NCBI GenBank assembly: GCA_963847595.1
Contig: CAWKAJ010000003.1
Span: 124,001-188,000, forward strand
DNA: 64,000 nucleotides
Direction of reading: 5' to 3'
Source of the DNA: JACWAE01 sp963847595
Lineage (GTDB): Bacteria > Chloroflexota > Dehalococcoidia > SZUA-161
This document shows, one piece after another, positions 7,850 to 17,058 of this stretch. Made by a program: the position numbers and the translations under genes. The stretch's first letter is position 1; every line of letters begins with the position of its first letter. The notes under the pieces were generated by a model. It worked only from the letters and a program-made list of their open reading frames with translations, was not told the DNA's origin and ran no database searches.

Positions 7850-9403
7850 TCATTTCACCTTCGGGTATCCTGTGATCTCCGCTATTTTATAGTGCAGCGG
7901 GGTAAGCGCAGGATAGAGCTTTTTGTATACCTCATTGAACAGCTTGTCATAGATTACGACGTTCTCCTGGCGCGGAGTGAAGGTCTTCTTCACCCTCACC
8001 ATATTGGCTGCGGCCTCAGCGAAACTGCTATAGATGTTTTGGGCAACGGCGGCATCCATGGCTGCGCCCAACGCTGCGAGGTTGCCGGTGTGCATTCTGC
8101 AAGTTGGCAGGTTGAAAATGTCCGCTGTAATTTGCATTACCTCGTCGCTCTGCGAGCCTCCGCCGCCGACCCTCAACTCCTTTACCTTGCTTCTCGAACG
8201 CTTTTGTATTATCTCCCCCAACCTGCGCAATTCGTATGCAATACCCTCAATAATCGCCCTGTACACATGCGCTCTCGTGTGCTCTCCGGAGAATCCCACA
8301 ATCGCACCTTTGGAGAGGGGGTCATTCTCGAGCGGGTGCCAGTAAGGTTGAAGAATCAAGCCCATCGAACCGGCAGGTATCTTTGCCATCTCCCTGTCCA
8401 ATAGCTCCTCTGGAGATATGCCCAGTTTCTTAGCCTCTTCCTCCACATGTTTAGCGAACTCTCTCCTGAACCACGAGACCATCCAGTATCCCCTGCCGAC
8501 AAAGCCTTCAAGTGCCCAGTGGTTCGGAATGGCTGCGCCCCAGGTGAAGAAATCCATCTTGGGATGAGTGACGTACTTGCTGGAGAGCATTTCGATAACA
8601 GCGGCCGTTCCGTAGCTGATTTCAGCGATGTCGGGACCTACGACGCCAGCTCCCATCAGTTCGGATTGTTTGTCCCCGGCGCCTATGATTATCGGGAGCC
8701 CTTGCGGGACGCCGAAGCGCCTTGCGCCATCCTCCGAAACCCTACCTGCAATTTCAGTGGGCGAAACAAGTGAAGGAAGCTTATCTCTCTCAACCCCGAA
8801 GACCTCGTATACCACCTTCCAGGGATGCCATTTAAGTCCTTTCAAATCGATGGGGAAAAGCCCGACTATCATCGAGGAACAGTCTTTGAATTCGTTGGTC
8901 AGCGCGTGAAAGATATAAGACGAGATTGTAAGGAATACATGTGTTCGGTTATAGCTTTCCGGCTCGTACTTTTTCAGCCAATTGAACTTTGACCTTCTCT
9001 GGTACTCCTTCAGCTTCGTCGACATCCCCGAAACCCGGAAAACCAGCTTTAGCAGAGGGCTGCCGGGGAGCCTGAGTCCCTCCGTCTTGCGCTCATCGAG
9101 CCACGTTATCGCAGGACGAACAGGTCTCCCATCCTTATCAACAGGCACAATTGTGCTCCTGTGGCTTGTAATGGCAAGAGCGACGAGTTGGTCTCTGGGG
9201 ACACCAGATTTCTCCACAACGCTCTTCGTCACCTCTTGGGCTATCCTCAGATACGTTTCAGCATCCTGCTCGGCGAAATTGGGCTGAGGGGAAGAGTACG
9301 GGTTTACCGGAACTCCCATGCCATATACCTCGTTCCCTTTCTCATCGAAAATGAATGCCTTAATGTTCTGCGTTCCCCCATCGATGACAACAAAGTACCT
9401 CAT
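7850..9403 (-). CDS. FGGY-family carbohydrate kinase (glycerol/xylulose kinase-like)
   Basis: This 517-residue kinase has the two-domain FGGY fold: an N-terminal phosphate-binding motif IDGGTQNIKAFIFD, then AITSHRSTIVPVDKDGRP, and a C-terminal ATP-binding block (VGGGGSQSDEVMQITAD then LAALGAAMDA). It phosphorylates a polyol or sugar with ATP. The operon context next to a GlpA-like dehydrogenase points to glycerol or a glycerol-like polyol, but the sequence is not close enough to GlpK to be sure. The open frame extends 44 codons further up, but the ATG at 9403 overlaps the stop of the upstream gene as ATGA and gives the standard family start, so it was chosen. Confidence 0.85.
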   Translation of the reverse strand: MRYFVVIDGGTQNIKAFIFDEKGNEVYGMGVPVNPYSSPQPNFAEQDAETYLRIAQEVTKSVVEKSGVPRDQLVALAITSHRSTIVPVDKDGRPVRPAITWLDERKTEGLRLPGSPLLKLVFRVSGMSTKLKEYQRRSKFNWLKKYEPESYNRTHVFLTISSYIFHALTNEFKDCSSMIVGLFPIDLKGLKWHPWKVVYEVFGVERDKLPSLVSPTEIAGRVSEDGARRFGVPQGLPIIIGAGDKQSELMGAGVVGPDIAEISYGTAAVIEMLSSKYVTHPKMDFFTWGAAIPNHWALEGFVGRGYWMVSWFRREFAKHVEEEAKKLGISPEELLDREMAKIPAGSMGLILQPYWHPLENDPLSKGAIVGFSGEHTRAHVYRAIIEGIAYELRRLGEIIQKRSRSKVKELRVGGGGSQSDEVMQITADIFNLPTCRMHTGNLAALGAAMDAAVAQNIYSSFAEAAANMVRVKKTFTPRQENVVIYDKLFNEVYKKLYPALTPLHYKIAEITGYPKVK

Positions 9404-11127
9404 TTTCTCACCTGCTTCACCTTGCCGTTCAGGATAAAGGACTTCCCACCGTTCTTCGTTACCGTCTGCTTGCTGATATTCGACTCTCTGCTGATAATCT
9501 CCAATACCCTGGGCATGCAGAAACCGCCCTGGCATCTCCCCGAACCTGCCCGCGTCCGCCGCTTGATTGCATCGATGCTCTGTGCCGCAACACCGCCGTG
9601 CAACGCTGTCACAATCTCACCTTCGCTCACGTGCTCACAGCGGCAAACGATATGACCGTAAAGAGGGTTGCTGCGGATGAGTTCCATTCTTTCCCTCTGG
9701 TCCAATTCGCTGTAATGCTTGCTCCTTTTTCTCTTCGGTTCGAATTTCATATTGTCGGCGGAGTGCCAGTTCTCCACTATGATTTCCTTCGCCCTCTCGG
9801 CAACTGCCGGTGCCGCTGCAAGTCCCGGAGACTGTATGCCGGCAACGTGCACCAAACCCTTAACTTTTTTCGAAGGCTCGATAATGAAGTCTTCCTTGTA
9901 GGTGGCTGCCCTGCATCCCGCGAAATGGGTGATGATAGTGCCCCTATCGGGCTTCGTGTAGTGAGGCTTGACCCGCTCCAGCGCCGGCGCGAACCGATTG
10001 AACAACGTCTCGCGCGCCACGGCGGTAGTGGAGACATCCTCCCTGTCGAATACCTCCTCGGCTGTCGGCCCGAACTGAAGATTGCCATCGACCGTGGGGA
10101 TGAGGCCTCCCCCTTTGGAATACGCGCTTCTTTCCCCCACCATGCTGAACGTAGCCAGAACGGTTTGCACCGGCCGGTAGGATTTATCGAAGATAATCGT
10201 CTCGCCTTTTCTGGGATGAAGTGTGAAGAACCTGTCTCCTGCTAACTCCGCAATCTTGTCACTGTAAAGTCCTGCGGCGTTAATCAGGATGCGCGTCTTG
10301 AGCGTTCCCCTTGTTGTCTCTACCGCCTTGATGCTTCCATCCTCGACCTGAACCCCTATTGCGCTCGTATTGAGAAAGAACTTCACCCCGTTTGCCCAGG
10401 CGTTCTCCGCGTAGGCTATGATGAGCTCAAACACGCCGATGACCCCCGTGTTCCACACCAGCACGCCTTTGCCGATGTTCGGAGCAAGCCCCGGTTCAAT
10501 TCTGTCCAGCCCTTCCCTGTCCAGCACCTTCGGCTCCGGGTCTTTCTGACTTCTGGCGAGTTCTACTACACCGGGAAGGAACAGCTCTTCATCGGGGTTC
10601 TCGGCCACCACAAGCGTTCCTATTCGCTTGAAATCGACGTCGAGCTGGCTGGCAACCTCGTCCCACATCGCATTTCCCTTGTAGTTCATCTCCCATTTCA
10701 GCGTGCCGCGTTCCGTGAGTAAAGCAGGATGTATCATGGCGTTGCAGTGTGCCGTCTGGTCCATTCCCAGGTCATGATGCCTCTCAATGAGCGCTATCCT
10801 CAGGTCGAACCGCGAAAGCTCTCGGGCTATTGCCAGGCCTATTACACCGCCGCCGATGATGACAACATCGAACTCTCTCCCCGTTAGCTCATCAGATACT
10901 TTGGACGGGAGGACAACGGGTATCTTCCCGGGGTAATCAATCTCGTTCACCACTTGCCTGACCTGCTCCGAGCCAGCCGCTATGTGTCCGGCGTCCACAG
11001 CGTTTTGAAGCGAGCCAGACCGCCCGCTCAATTCGGCGATGCTATCTCTAACCGAGACTGTTGCCTCGTCACCGGTCGCCTGCGTTATCTCACCCTTTAT
11101 TGTTCGCGCCAGTTTCTCATTTTCCAT
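9400..11127 (-). CDS. GlpA/GlpO-like FAD dehydrogenase with BFD [2Fe-2S] domain
   Basis: This 575-residue protein contains a DAO-type FAD domain (FDVVIIGGGVIGLAIAREL, about residue 87 onward) and a C-terminal BFD-like [2Fe-2S] domain with Cys residues in CRCEHVSEGE and SGRCQGGFC. This matches the anaerobic glycerol-3-phosphate dehydrogenase GlpA family, which oxidises glycerol-3-phosphate to dihydroxyacetone phosphate. About 85 residues precede the FAD motif, more than is usual, and their role is unknown. The gene overlaps the CCG gene upstream by 11 bases and the kinase downstream by 4 bases, so the operon is tightly coupled. The true substrate could be another alpha-hydroxy phosphate. Confidence 0.85.
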   Translation of the reverse strand: MENEKLARTIKGEITQATGDEATVSVRDSIAELSGRSGSLQNAVDAGHIAAGSEQVRQVVNEIDYPGKIPVVLPSKVSDELTGREFDVVIIGGGVIGLAIARELSRFDLRIALIERHHDLGMDQTAHCNAMIHPALLTERGTLKWEMNYKGNAMWDEVASQLDVDFKRIGTLVVAENPDEELFLPGVVELARSQKDPEPKVLDREGLDRIEPGLAPNIGKGVLVWNTGVIGVFELIIAYAENAWANGVKFFLNTSAIGVQVEDGSIKAVETTRGTLKTRILINAAGLYSDKIAELAGDRFFTLHPRKGETIIFDKSYRPVQTVLATFSMVGERSAYSKGGGLIPTVDGNLQFGPTAEEVFDREDVSTTAVARETLFNRFAPALERVKPHYTKPDRGTIITHFAGCRAATYKEDFIIEPSKKVKGLVHVAGIQSPGLAAAPAVAERAKEIIVENWHSADNMKFEPKRKRSKHYSELDQRERMELIRSNPLYGHIVCRCEHVSEGEIVTALHGGVAAQSIDAIKRRTRAGSGRCQGGFCMPRVLEIISRESNISKQTVTKNGGKSFILNGKVKQVRK

Positions 11128-12193
11128 GAACCATCTGCTCAGAAATGAGTTCGGCTATGTCCTTCATGGCCAGATCTGATAGAACGGCCTTGCAGCTCGG
11201 GCATGATGAAACGTAGATGTCCGCACCGGTCTGCTTGAGCTCGCTGATGCGCATCGACTTTACCTGGTCGGCCAGCTTGCTGAATCCGAGCCTCGCCCCT
11301 GGAGATGCCCCGCAGCAGTGCGTATGCTCTTTTGTGTACACTGGCTCTCTTATCTTATACCCCAGCGCGGTGAGGATCCGCCTCGGGGCTTCAGTAATAT
11401 TCATATCGTTGGCAAGTATGCAGGGGTCGTGGTAGGTTGCCGTGCCCTTTGCCTTTTTTACCTTTATCTTCCCTTCATCAAGAAGAGAAGCCAGAAATTC
11501 ACTGGTGTGCGCCAACTGCACGTTCAGCTTAACTCCTGCCTCAGGGTAGATCTCTTTCATCATCTTCAAACAATTGGGACACATCGTGATGACCTTCTCC
11601 AATCCCCGCGCCTCGATCTCCCTCTTTAATTTCCTCGCTACCCTCTTGATTCCCTCATTGTCTCCGGCATAATAGAGAGGCGCGCCGCAGCAAACGTCGG
11701 CGCCGCCGAATTGCTGTACCTTCTCCTTGCTCGCCGACAGAATCCTGTCCATAGCCTTGAGCAAACCTTCGTCCTTGTATGCGGAACAGGAGACGAAATA
11801 GCCGACACTCCCAGAGCCCTTTTGAATGAGGTGGCGCTCGCCCTGGGGATTACCATATTTTGTGAACGTGTCTACACGTTTTTTCGTCTCTTCCGGCAGT
11901 AGGCCTTCTTTGAAGGCTACGCTTCGCCCCATCTGGATGAATTTCCTCAGGTCGTAGTCGCTGTAGATGCAGTGCCGTTTGCATGCCCCGCACATGCAGC
12001 TCTGAAACATCACGTCGGAGAAGCCTCTCCTGTCCTCAATAAACCCCTTGTCCTCATATACAATGAGACGGGCTATCTTCTGCGGGCTGATTGTCTCATT
12101 CCCCGCGGCAAGATAGGTGGGACAGCTATATTTGCACATGTCCGCGCATAGCGCGCAGTTGGTTAGCTGCTGCAACTCCTTCTTATCTCGCAT
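11117..12193 (-). CDS. CCG-domain Fe-S oxidoreductase (GlpC/GlcF/HdrD-like)
   Basis: The 358-residue protein starts with two ferredoxin-like Cys clusters (CALCADMCKYSCP and CMCGACKRHC) for [4Fe-4S] binding. Two CCG domains follow, seen as CCGAPLYYAGD near residue 165 and CCGASPGARLGF near residue 300. This layout is shared by GlpC, GlcF and LutA, which carry electrons from a flavin subunit to quinones or other carriers. It overlaps the flavoprotein genes on both sides by 11 bases, so it most likely forms one complex with the alkyl-DHAP-synthase-like protein, the GlpA-like protein, or both. No membrane anchor is visible. Confidence 0.88.
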   Translation of the reverse strand: MRDKKELQQLTNCALCADMCKYSCPTYLAAGNETISPQKIARLIVYEDKGFIEDRRGFSDVMFQSCMCGACKRHCIYSDYDLRKFIQMGRSVAFKEGLLPEETKKRVDTFTKYGNPQGERHLIQKGSGSVGYFVSCSAYKDEGLLKAMDRILSASKEKVQQFGGADVCCGAPLYYAGDNEGIKRVARKLKREIEARGLEKVITMCPNCLKMMKEIYPEAGVKLNVQLAHTSEFLASLLDEGKIKVKKAKGTATYHDPCILANDMNITEAPRRILTALGYKIREPVYTKEHTHCCGASPGARLGFSKLADQVKSMRISELKQTGADIYVSSCPSCKAVLSDLAMKDIAELISEQMVHGK

Positions 12194-13607
12194 TTTCGAT
12201 GAGCTTTCCTCTGTTCAAGATACCGTTCGGGTCGAAGGCGGACTTGATTCTCCGTAGCAATTCCACCCCTTCTTTGCCTAGCTCCTGCTCCATGAACCGC
12301 ATTCGCCACATTCCAATCCCGTGATGATGGCTGATAGAGCCGTTGTTTCTTAGAGTCGCTTCCATGGCCGCTTTCCATGTGTCCTCATAATAGCGATATG
12401 GGTCAGTGGGAAAGCCGGCGAAGGTGATGTACAAGCAGGCACCTTCCCGGTAGAAATGCGAGAAATGTCCGGAGACAAGCAAGGAACCTGTCACGGCCCT
12501 CATTGAGGTCAGCATGTCCTTGTAGAGGTTTGCGGCATCTTTGTGCAGCGACACTACCTCAATTGTGTCCACAATTCCCCCCTGCTGCATTATGGTGGGA
12601 CCCAGGCCGATGTCGAAACGTTTCTTAAGCCATATCTCAACCGGGTTCTCTCCCTGTGGTGACCCTCCGTGCTTCTCCGCAATCCTTGAGATTAATCTGC
12701 TTTCAGGGCGGACGAAATCCGCCTCACCCTCCGAGATAAAGATAGCTGTAACTTCCTTTGCTCCGAAATACCTTTCGGCTTCGAGTTCATCGAATATCCT
12801 GACTACCGCCGGCCTCGCATCATCTCTCAATATCTTCCGCACAGTTTCCAGCGCCATTTCAATTGAGGGGAAGGCGAACGATTGTCTGGAGCTAAGCGCC
12901 GGTATAGGGTGCACCGATACCACCGCCCTCGTCACGATCCCGAGAGTCCCTTCTCCACCCAGGAACAGGTCCTTCAGCGAAGGCCCTGTAGACCGTCTTG
13001 GGACCGGCCTGATGTTGAGCAGGCTCCCGTCTGGTAGCACGACCTCCATCCCTAATACCATGTCCTCGATCTTGCCGTATTTGGTCGAGAACTGACCCAC
13101 AGCGCGGGTCGAAATCCATCCTCCGAGAGTGGAACAGTAGAGCGACTGGGGGATGCTTCCCATGGAGTAGCCTCTGTGATTAAGTTCGAGCTCCAGATTT
13201 GCGCCGATTATGCCGGATTCGAACTCAGCAACTAGTGACTTTTCGTCCAGAGAAATGAACCTGTTCAGTCGCTGCAGGTTGAGGATAGCGCTCCCGTTTA
13301 GCGGTATGGCCCCACCGAGAACGCCGGAACCACCGCCGAACGGAGTTATTAGCACCTTGTATTTGTTGGCGCATTTGAGGATAGCCTGTATCTCTTCCCG
13401 ATTGCCCGGCGAGATTACTACGGAAGGTAGCGACGGCAGAGAGCCATACTGTGACAGGAACACCCCGTACATCCAGTAGTCCAGGCTGTACGCGATGAGG
13501 TCGCATTCCTTGGCAGAAACGTTGTCTTTTCCTACAATACGTTTTGCTTCATTTATAAAAGCGGGAGGTGCATTTCGCCTCTCTGAGAGCCAGGTTTTTA
13601 CATTCAT
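12183..13607 (-). CDS. Alkyl-dihydroxyacetonephosphate synthase-like FAD-linked oxidase
   Basis: This 474-residue protein belongs to the FAD-linked oxidase (VAO/GlcD) superfamily, with the FAD-binding PFGGGSGVLGG near residue 95. It differs from plain GlcD and agrees with alkyl-DHAP synthase (AGPS) in several blocks: STLGGWISTRAVGQFSTKYG, STGPSLKDLFLGGEGTLG, HFYREGACLY and the triple-His segment NGSISHHHGIG. AGPS exchanges the acyl chain of acyl-DHAP for a fatty alcohol to form an ether bond without net redox change. A CCG electron carrier encoded directly downstream suggests a dehydrogenase role instead or in addition. It is the first gene of the seven-gene operon. The choice between synthase and dehydrogenase is open. 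Confidence 0.82.
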   Translation of the reverse strand: MNVKTWLSERRNAPPAFINEAKRIVGKDNVSAKECDLIAYSLDYWMYGVFLSQYGSLPSLPSVVISPGNREEIQAILKCANKYKVLITPFGGGSGVLGGAIPLNGSAILNLQRLNRFISLDEKSLVAEFESGIIGANLELELNHRGYSMGSIPQSLYCSTLGGWISTRAVGQFSTKYGKIEDMVLGMEVVLPDGSLLNIRPVPRRSTGPSLKDLFLGGEGTLGIVTRAVVSVHPIPALSSRQSFAFPSIEMALETVRKILRDDARPAVVRIFDELEAERYFGAKEVTAIFISEGEADFVRPESRLISRIAEKHGGSPQGENPVEIWLKKRFDIGLGPTIMQQGGIVDTIEVVSLHKDAANLYKDMLTSMRAVTGSLLVSGHFSHFYREGACLYITFAGFPTDPYRYYEDTWKAAMEATLRNNGSISHHHGIGMWRMRFMEQELGKEGVELLRRIKSAFDPNGILNRGKLIENAR

Positions 13608-13825
13608 TGTTGCCCTTTACCTGCTGTAAGTGCCAGGCCGGATAGTGGCTTTTCCTGACGCTGATGTTATCTGCGACTCTAGGTTATCATCTTTCAAGAA
13701 TATTGACAACTGACGCGGAGGTGATGTGTTTCTTAGACCTGTGTGATACGTTAATCCGCGAAAGCCAGGGTCTGCATGCGGGCAGGAGAGGCTATGTTAA
13801 TAATGTGGCTGAATCCTTGATTTAA

Positions 13826-14734
13826 TTACTTGACAACGTCAGCATGTACCATTCCACCTAAACGGGTCACCTTTCTAGTAATTCCTTTGCTCCGAAAATA
13901 GGTGTTCTCAAGAGATTCCATGCTAACGCTTTTCACTTGATAGAATCCTCTCTTGGAGAGGAACTCCTCGACCTCATCCTCTTTTAATGCGAACTTAGGA
14001 GGCTCGCCCCTCCGTTCATAAGCTTTCCGCCATTTCTTGGCCTCTTCACTATCGGAAGTTGCATCCAGAGCGAACTGAAACGCGTAGTCGAAAATGATAG
14101 AGCTGCCTTTGCCTGAATTCCCGGCCACGAAAGCCAGGGTCTCATCCACAGCCTCCGGGGTAAGGTAGACGGTTACGCCCTCCCAGATAAAGAGAGTCTT
14201 CTTGTCCGTCCTATAGCCGGCCTCCAGAAGCCCTTCCCCGAGCTTCTTTTCATCGAGGTCCAGGCCAACATAGGTAACATGGCTTGGCAGAGAGCCAAAT
14301 ATCCTTTTGACTTTTTGTATCTTGGCCCGCTGTGTGTCTGGATGGTCTACTTCAAAGACCCTGACCTTTCCCTTAAGTTCATCAAACCTGTACGCTCTGG
14401 AATCGTATCCAGCACCCAGAATAACCAGTTGCTCTATCCCATCGGCAATGCACTGCTTCAAGTAATCATCGATATATCTGGTTCGAGCCGCCAAACTATC
14501 AGCAGCGCCGGGTAAAATCCGTTCAGCGTACCACAACGCAATCCTGGTGAGTAATCTGCTCCGGACTATAACACCGAATCTGAGGCCGAGAAACCGTCTT
14601 GCGAATTGGTCATAACATACTCGCTCATCTTCTGGTCTCAGCCATTCGGCAGCCCTAAGGGCAGCGTTCCCTTCTGCAGTAGCACTTGGTTTACCTTCTT
14701 TCATAGCACCATCCGTTTCCAGGTCGCTTTCCAC
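13826..14734 (-). CDS. SAM-dependent methyltransferase, leucine carboxyl methyltransferase (Ppm1/LCM) family
   Basis: The 302-residue protein has the LCM-family SAM-binding motif LVILGAGYDSRAYR near residue 105, followed by FEVDHPDTQRAK and the later FIWEGVTVYLTPEAV. Bacterial members of this family methylate small molecules or protein carboxylates; the substrate here is unknown. It is monocistronic, transcribed away from the phosphonate cluster whose promoter lies just upstream, and converges with nothing recognisable. Possible starts are the ATG at 14734 or an internal ATG at codon 11; both leave the domain whole. Confidence 0.82.
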   Translation of the reverse strand: MESDLETDGAMKEGKPSATAEGNAALRAAEWLRPEDERVCYDQFARRFLGLRFGVIVRSRLLTRIALWYAERILPGAADSLAARTRYIDDYLKQCIADGIEQLVILGAGYDSRAYRFDELKGKVRVFEVDHPDTQRAKIQKVKRIFGSLPSHVTYVGLDLDEKKLGEGLLEAGYRTDKKTLFIWEGVTVYLTPEAVDETLAFVAGNSGKGSSIIFDYAFQFALDATSDSEEAKKWRKAYERRGEPPKFALKEDEVEEFLSKRGFYQVKSVSMESLENTYFRSKGITRKVTRLGGMVHADVVK

Positions 14735-14757
14735 CTACAACACGTTACCCTTGCAGC

Positions 14758-14787
14758 TTGACAATATGCGAACATTGCCACTATACT
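14758..14787 (+). promoter_or_regulatory. Sigma70-type promoter of the phosphonate operon
   Basis: TTGACA at 14758-14763 and TATACT at 14782-14787 are separated by 18 bases. Transcription would begin near 14794 and leave a leader of about 65 bases before the PEP mutase start. The site points into the phosphonate genes and away from the divergent methyltransferase gene. Confidence 0.65.
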
Positions 14788-14859
14788 CGACCATATAGTC
14801 TCATACTCAATTCAATAGTTTTTTCTCGTGCCAAGTATTATATCATGTCGTCGTAAACC

Positions 14860-16521
14860 ATGAACAAAGCAAAGAGACTCAGAGAGCTATTCAACGGGGA
14901 CGGCGTAGTAAGGATAGTAGGCGCCCATGATGGGTTGACGGCCAAATTGGTGGAGCACCACGGTTTCGATGGCGTATGGGCCAGCGGCTTCGAAGTATCG
15001 GCTTCGCATGCTGTCCCCGATGCAAACATTTTAACCATGACACAGTACTTGGAAGCAGCCTCCATTATGAATGAAGCAGTTTCCATTCCAGTCGTTGCCG
15101 ACTGCGACACTGGCTATGGAAATTCGAATAACGTGGCACATTTGGTTAAAAAATATGAGGCTGCCGGCATCGCTGCTGTCACGTTAGAAGACAAGAAGTT
15201 CCCCAAGGTTAACAGCTACATACCGGGGCGTCAGGAACTGGCTTCAACAGCCGAATTCGTAGGCAAAATACTGGCGGCCAAGAATGCACAGCAGTCAGAA
15301 GCCTTCATGGTTATTGCAAGAGTTGAAGCGTTGATTGCCGGATGGGGCCAGGAAGAAGCACTACGACGAGCCCATGCCTATGTAGAGGCTGGTGCGGATG
15401 CGATCCTTATCCACTCAAAGCAGCCCACCCCAATTGAGATTGTGCAATTTGCGCAGGCATGGGATTTCTCGGCACCTTTGGTTATTGTTCCTACAACATA
15501 TCCCACGATTACCCTGGACGAGATGAATCGCCTGGGCATAAAGATGGTCATTTATGCTAATCAGGGAATCAGGGCTTCCATAAAGGCCGTAAACAAAGTG
15601 CTTGCCAAGATCAAAGCAGAAGGATTGCAGGCTGTAAACGATGACATTGCCCCGATGAGCGAGGTCTTTAGACTCCAGGGCATGCCTGAAATGAAGGAGC
15701 GAGAGAAAATCTTCCTGACATCGGAGCAGGAACCTGTCCAGGTAGTCATCCTGGCAGCAGGTGCGCCACATAACCAGGAATCGCTTGAACCACTGCTCCG
15801 CGATATCCCCCTTGCCTGCTTGGACATTAATGGAAAGCCGCTCCTTCAGAGAAATATTGAGACTTTGAACAAGTGTAAGTTGTACAAGATTTCGGTAGTT
15901 AGAGGGTATAAGAAGGAGTTGCTCAATATTGAAGGAGTAGACTACGTCGATAATCCAAAGTACCGGTCAGAGCATGTATTGAGTTCGATTATGTGTGCCG
16001 AGAGCGTCTTGCAGGGCAAGACTATCATCCTATATGCGGACATACTGTTCGATGGTTCACTCATTGACCGCCTGAAATCGCTCGAGGCTGATTTTGTGAT
16101 TGTCGTAGACAATTCGTTTAGCAAATCTCTCCAGAGAAACAAGAAACTCGAGCTGGTTGCGACCAAAGAGGCTTTACCCCGCGGAGATCGAGTTCTGACC
16201 TACGACCGCTTGTACAATGTTGAGCGGATGGGCTGCAGACTACCCGAGGAAACGAAATGCGCGGAGTTCATCGGCGTGGCCATGTTTTCCAAGAAGGGCA
16301 TCGAGATTTTTAAGAGAGAATATCGAAAGTCATATGCTGAGTACCGAGATAAGCCTATGAAAGAGGCGTCAAACATTCTACGGGCAACCTTGGTGGATTT
16401 CCTGCAGTATCTGATAGAGCTGGGTTACAATGTCAAGGCATTGCAGGTAAACTCGGGATGGATGGAAATCCATACTTTTGAGAACTACAAATACGCCTGT
16501 TCTATGGTCTCGGCTATTTAA
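14860..16521 (+). CDS. pepM: Phosphoenolpyruvate phosphomutase fused to a nucleotidyltransferase domain
   Basis: This 553-residue protein is a fusion. Residues 1-280 are PEP mutase, which converts PEP to phosphonopyruvate and forms the C-P bond that commits to phosphonate synthesis. The diagnostic motif EDKKFPKVNSY (family EDKxFPKxNS) and the earlier DCDTGYGN are present. Residues from about 295 form a nucleotidyltransferase domain (QVVILAAG, then DINGKPLLQRNIE and ILYADILFDGS) like the PntC cytidylyltransferases that activate phosphonates as CMP derivatives. The loop after LAAG is unusual, GAPHNQESLEPLLRD, instead of the common GxGxRL. No strong ribosome site precedes the ATG. It heads the operon. 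Confidence 0.93.
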   Translation: MNKAKRLRELFNGDGVVRIVGAHDGLTAKLVEHHGFDGVWASGFEVSASHAVPDANILTMTQYLEAASIMNEAVSIPVVADCDTGYGNSNNVAHLVKKYEAAGIAAVTLEDKKFPKVNSYIPGRQELASTAEFVGKILAAKNAQQSEAFMVIARVEALIAGWGQEEALRRAHAYVEAGADAILIHSKQPTPIEIVQFAQAWDFSAPLVIVPTTYPTITLDEMNRLGIKMVIYANQGIRASIKAVNKVLAKIKAEGLQAVNDDIAPMSEVFRLQGMPEMKEREKIFLTSEQEPVQVVILAAGAPHNQESLEPLLRDIPLACLDINGKPLLQRNIETLNKCKLYKISVVRGYKKELLNIEGVDYVDNPKYRSEHVLSSIMCAESVLQGKTIILYADILFDGSLIDRLKSLEADFVIVVDNSFSKSLQRNKKLELVATKEALPRGDRVLTYDRLYNVERMGCRLPEETKCAEFIGVAMFSKKGIEIFKREYRKSYAEYRDKPMKEASNILRATLVDFLQYLIELGYNVKALQVNSGWMEIHTFENYKYACSMVSAI

Positions 16522-16566
16522 CCTCCTGTGATGTACCGGGTTCGTTCAGAGCATGGAGGACTTATG

Positions 16567-17058
16567 ATGGTCAGCGCCAGCCAGTTCTGCGATTTGCTGA
16601 AAAAAAACGGGTTCAACTTTTGTACCGGGGTACCCTGCACCATTTTGAAAGACATCATTTTATGCCTTTCGTCAGACCCTGACCTGCCGTATCTACCGGC
16701 GACCAGAGAGGATGAAGCTATGGGAATAGCAACCGGAGCTTTCCTGGCAGGGAAGCAGCCCATCGTCATGATGCAAAACTCGGGGCTGGGCAGCTCTATT
16801 AACCCGCTGGCTTCGTTGGATATTTTATATAGGATTCCCATGCTACTATTGATCAGTTGGAGAGGCTACCAGGGGAAAGACGCTCCAGAGCACCTCATAA
16901 TGGGTGAGGCCATGCTGAAGCTGCTTGACGCCCTTGGTGTTCCATATCAGGTAATATCCGAAGACAACCCTGAGGCTGCAATATCAGCTTCAGTTAGGAC
17001 GATGAGAGAAAGAGGAATACCCACTGCTGCAATCCTTAAGAGCGGTATCGTGCAATGA
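16567..17058 (+). CDS. Phosphonopyruvate decarboxylase, alpha (N-terminal TPP) subunit
   Basis: The 163-residue protein matches the N-terminal pyrimidine-binding half of thiamine-diphosphate decarboxylases. The Glu needed for cofactor activation is likely in PATREDEAMGIATGAFLAG, followed by MMQNSGLGSSINPL and SWRGYQGKDAPEH, which are typical of phosphonopyruvate and sulfopyruvate decarboxylases. With the next gene it would convert phosphonopyruvate to phosphonoacetaldehyde and pull the unfavourable mutase reaction forward. Most bacterial phosphonopyruvate decarboxylases are single chains, so the split is notable. The start at 16567 is chosen because GGAGG lies 7 bases upstream; ATG at 16564 is possible. 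It overlaps the next gene as ATGA. Confidence 0.9.
   Translation: MVSASQFCDLLKKNGFNFCTGVPCTILKDIILCLSSDPDLPYLPATREDEAMGIATGAFLAGKQPIVMMQNSGLGSSINPLASLDILYRIPMLLLISWRGYQGKDAPEHLIMGEAMLKLLDALGVPYQVISEDNPEAAISASVRTMRERGIPTAAILKSGIVQ

Noticed and set aside
7796..8404. 202-residue plus-strand ORF opposite the kinase gene
   Set aside because: It is antisense to a clear FGGY kinase and has no recognisable domain; long antisense frames are expected in GC-rich genes.
9598..10245. 215-residue plus-strand ORF opposite the GlpA-like gene
   Set aside because: It is a shadow frame of a gene with clear FAD and [2Fe-2S] motifs.
13724..13825. 33-codon plus-strand ORF with a GGAGG close before its ATG
   Set aside because: The ribosome site is only 2 bases from the ATG, the peptide resembles nothing known, and it ends directly against the convergent methyltransferase gene. 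It is probably chance.
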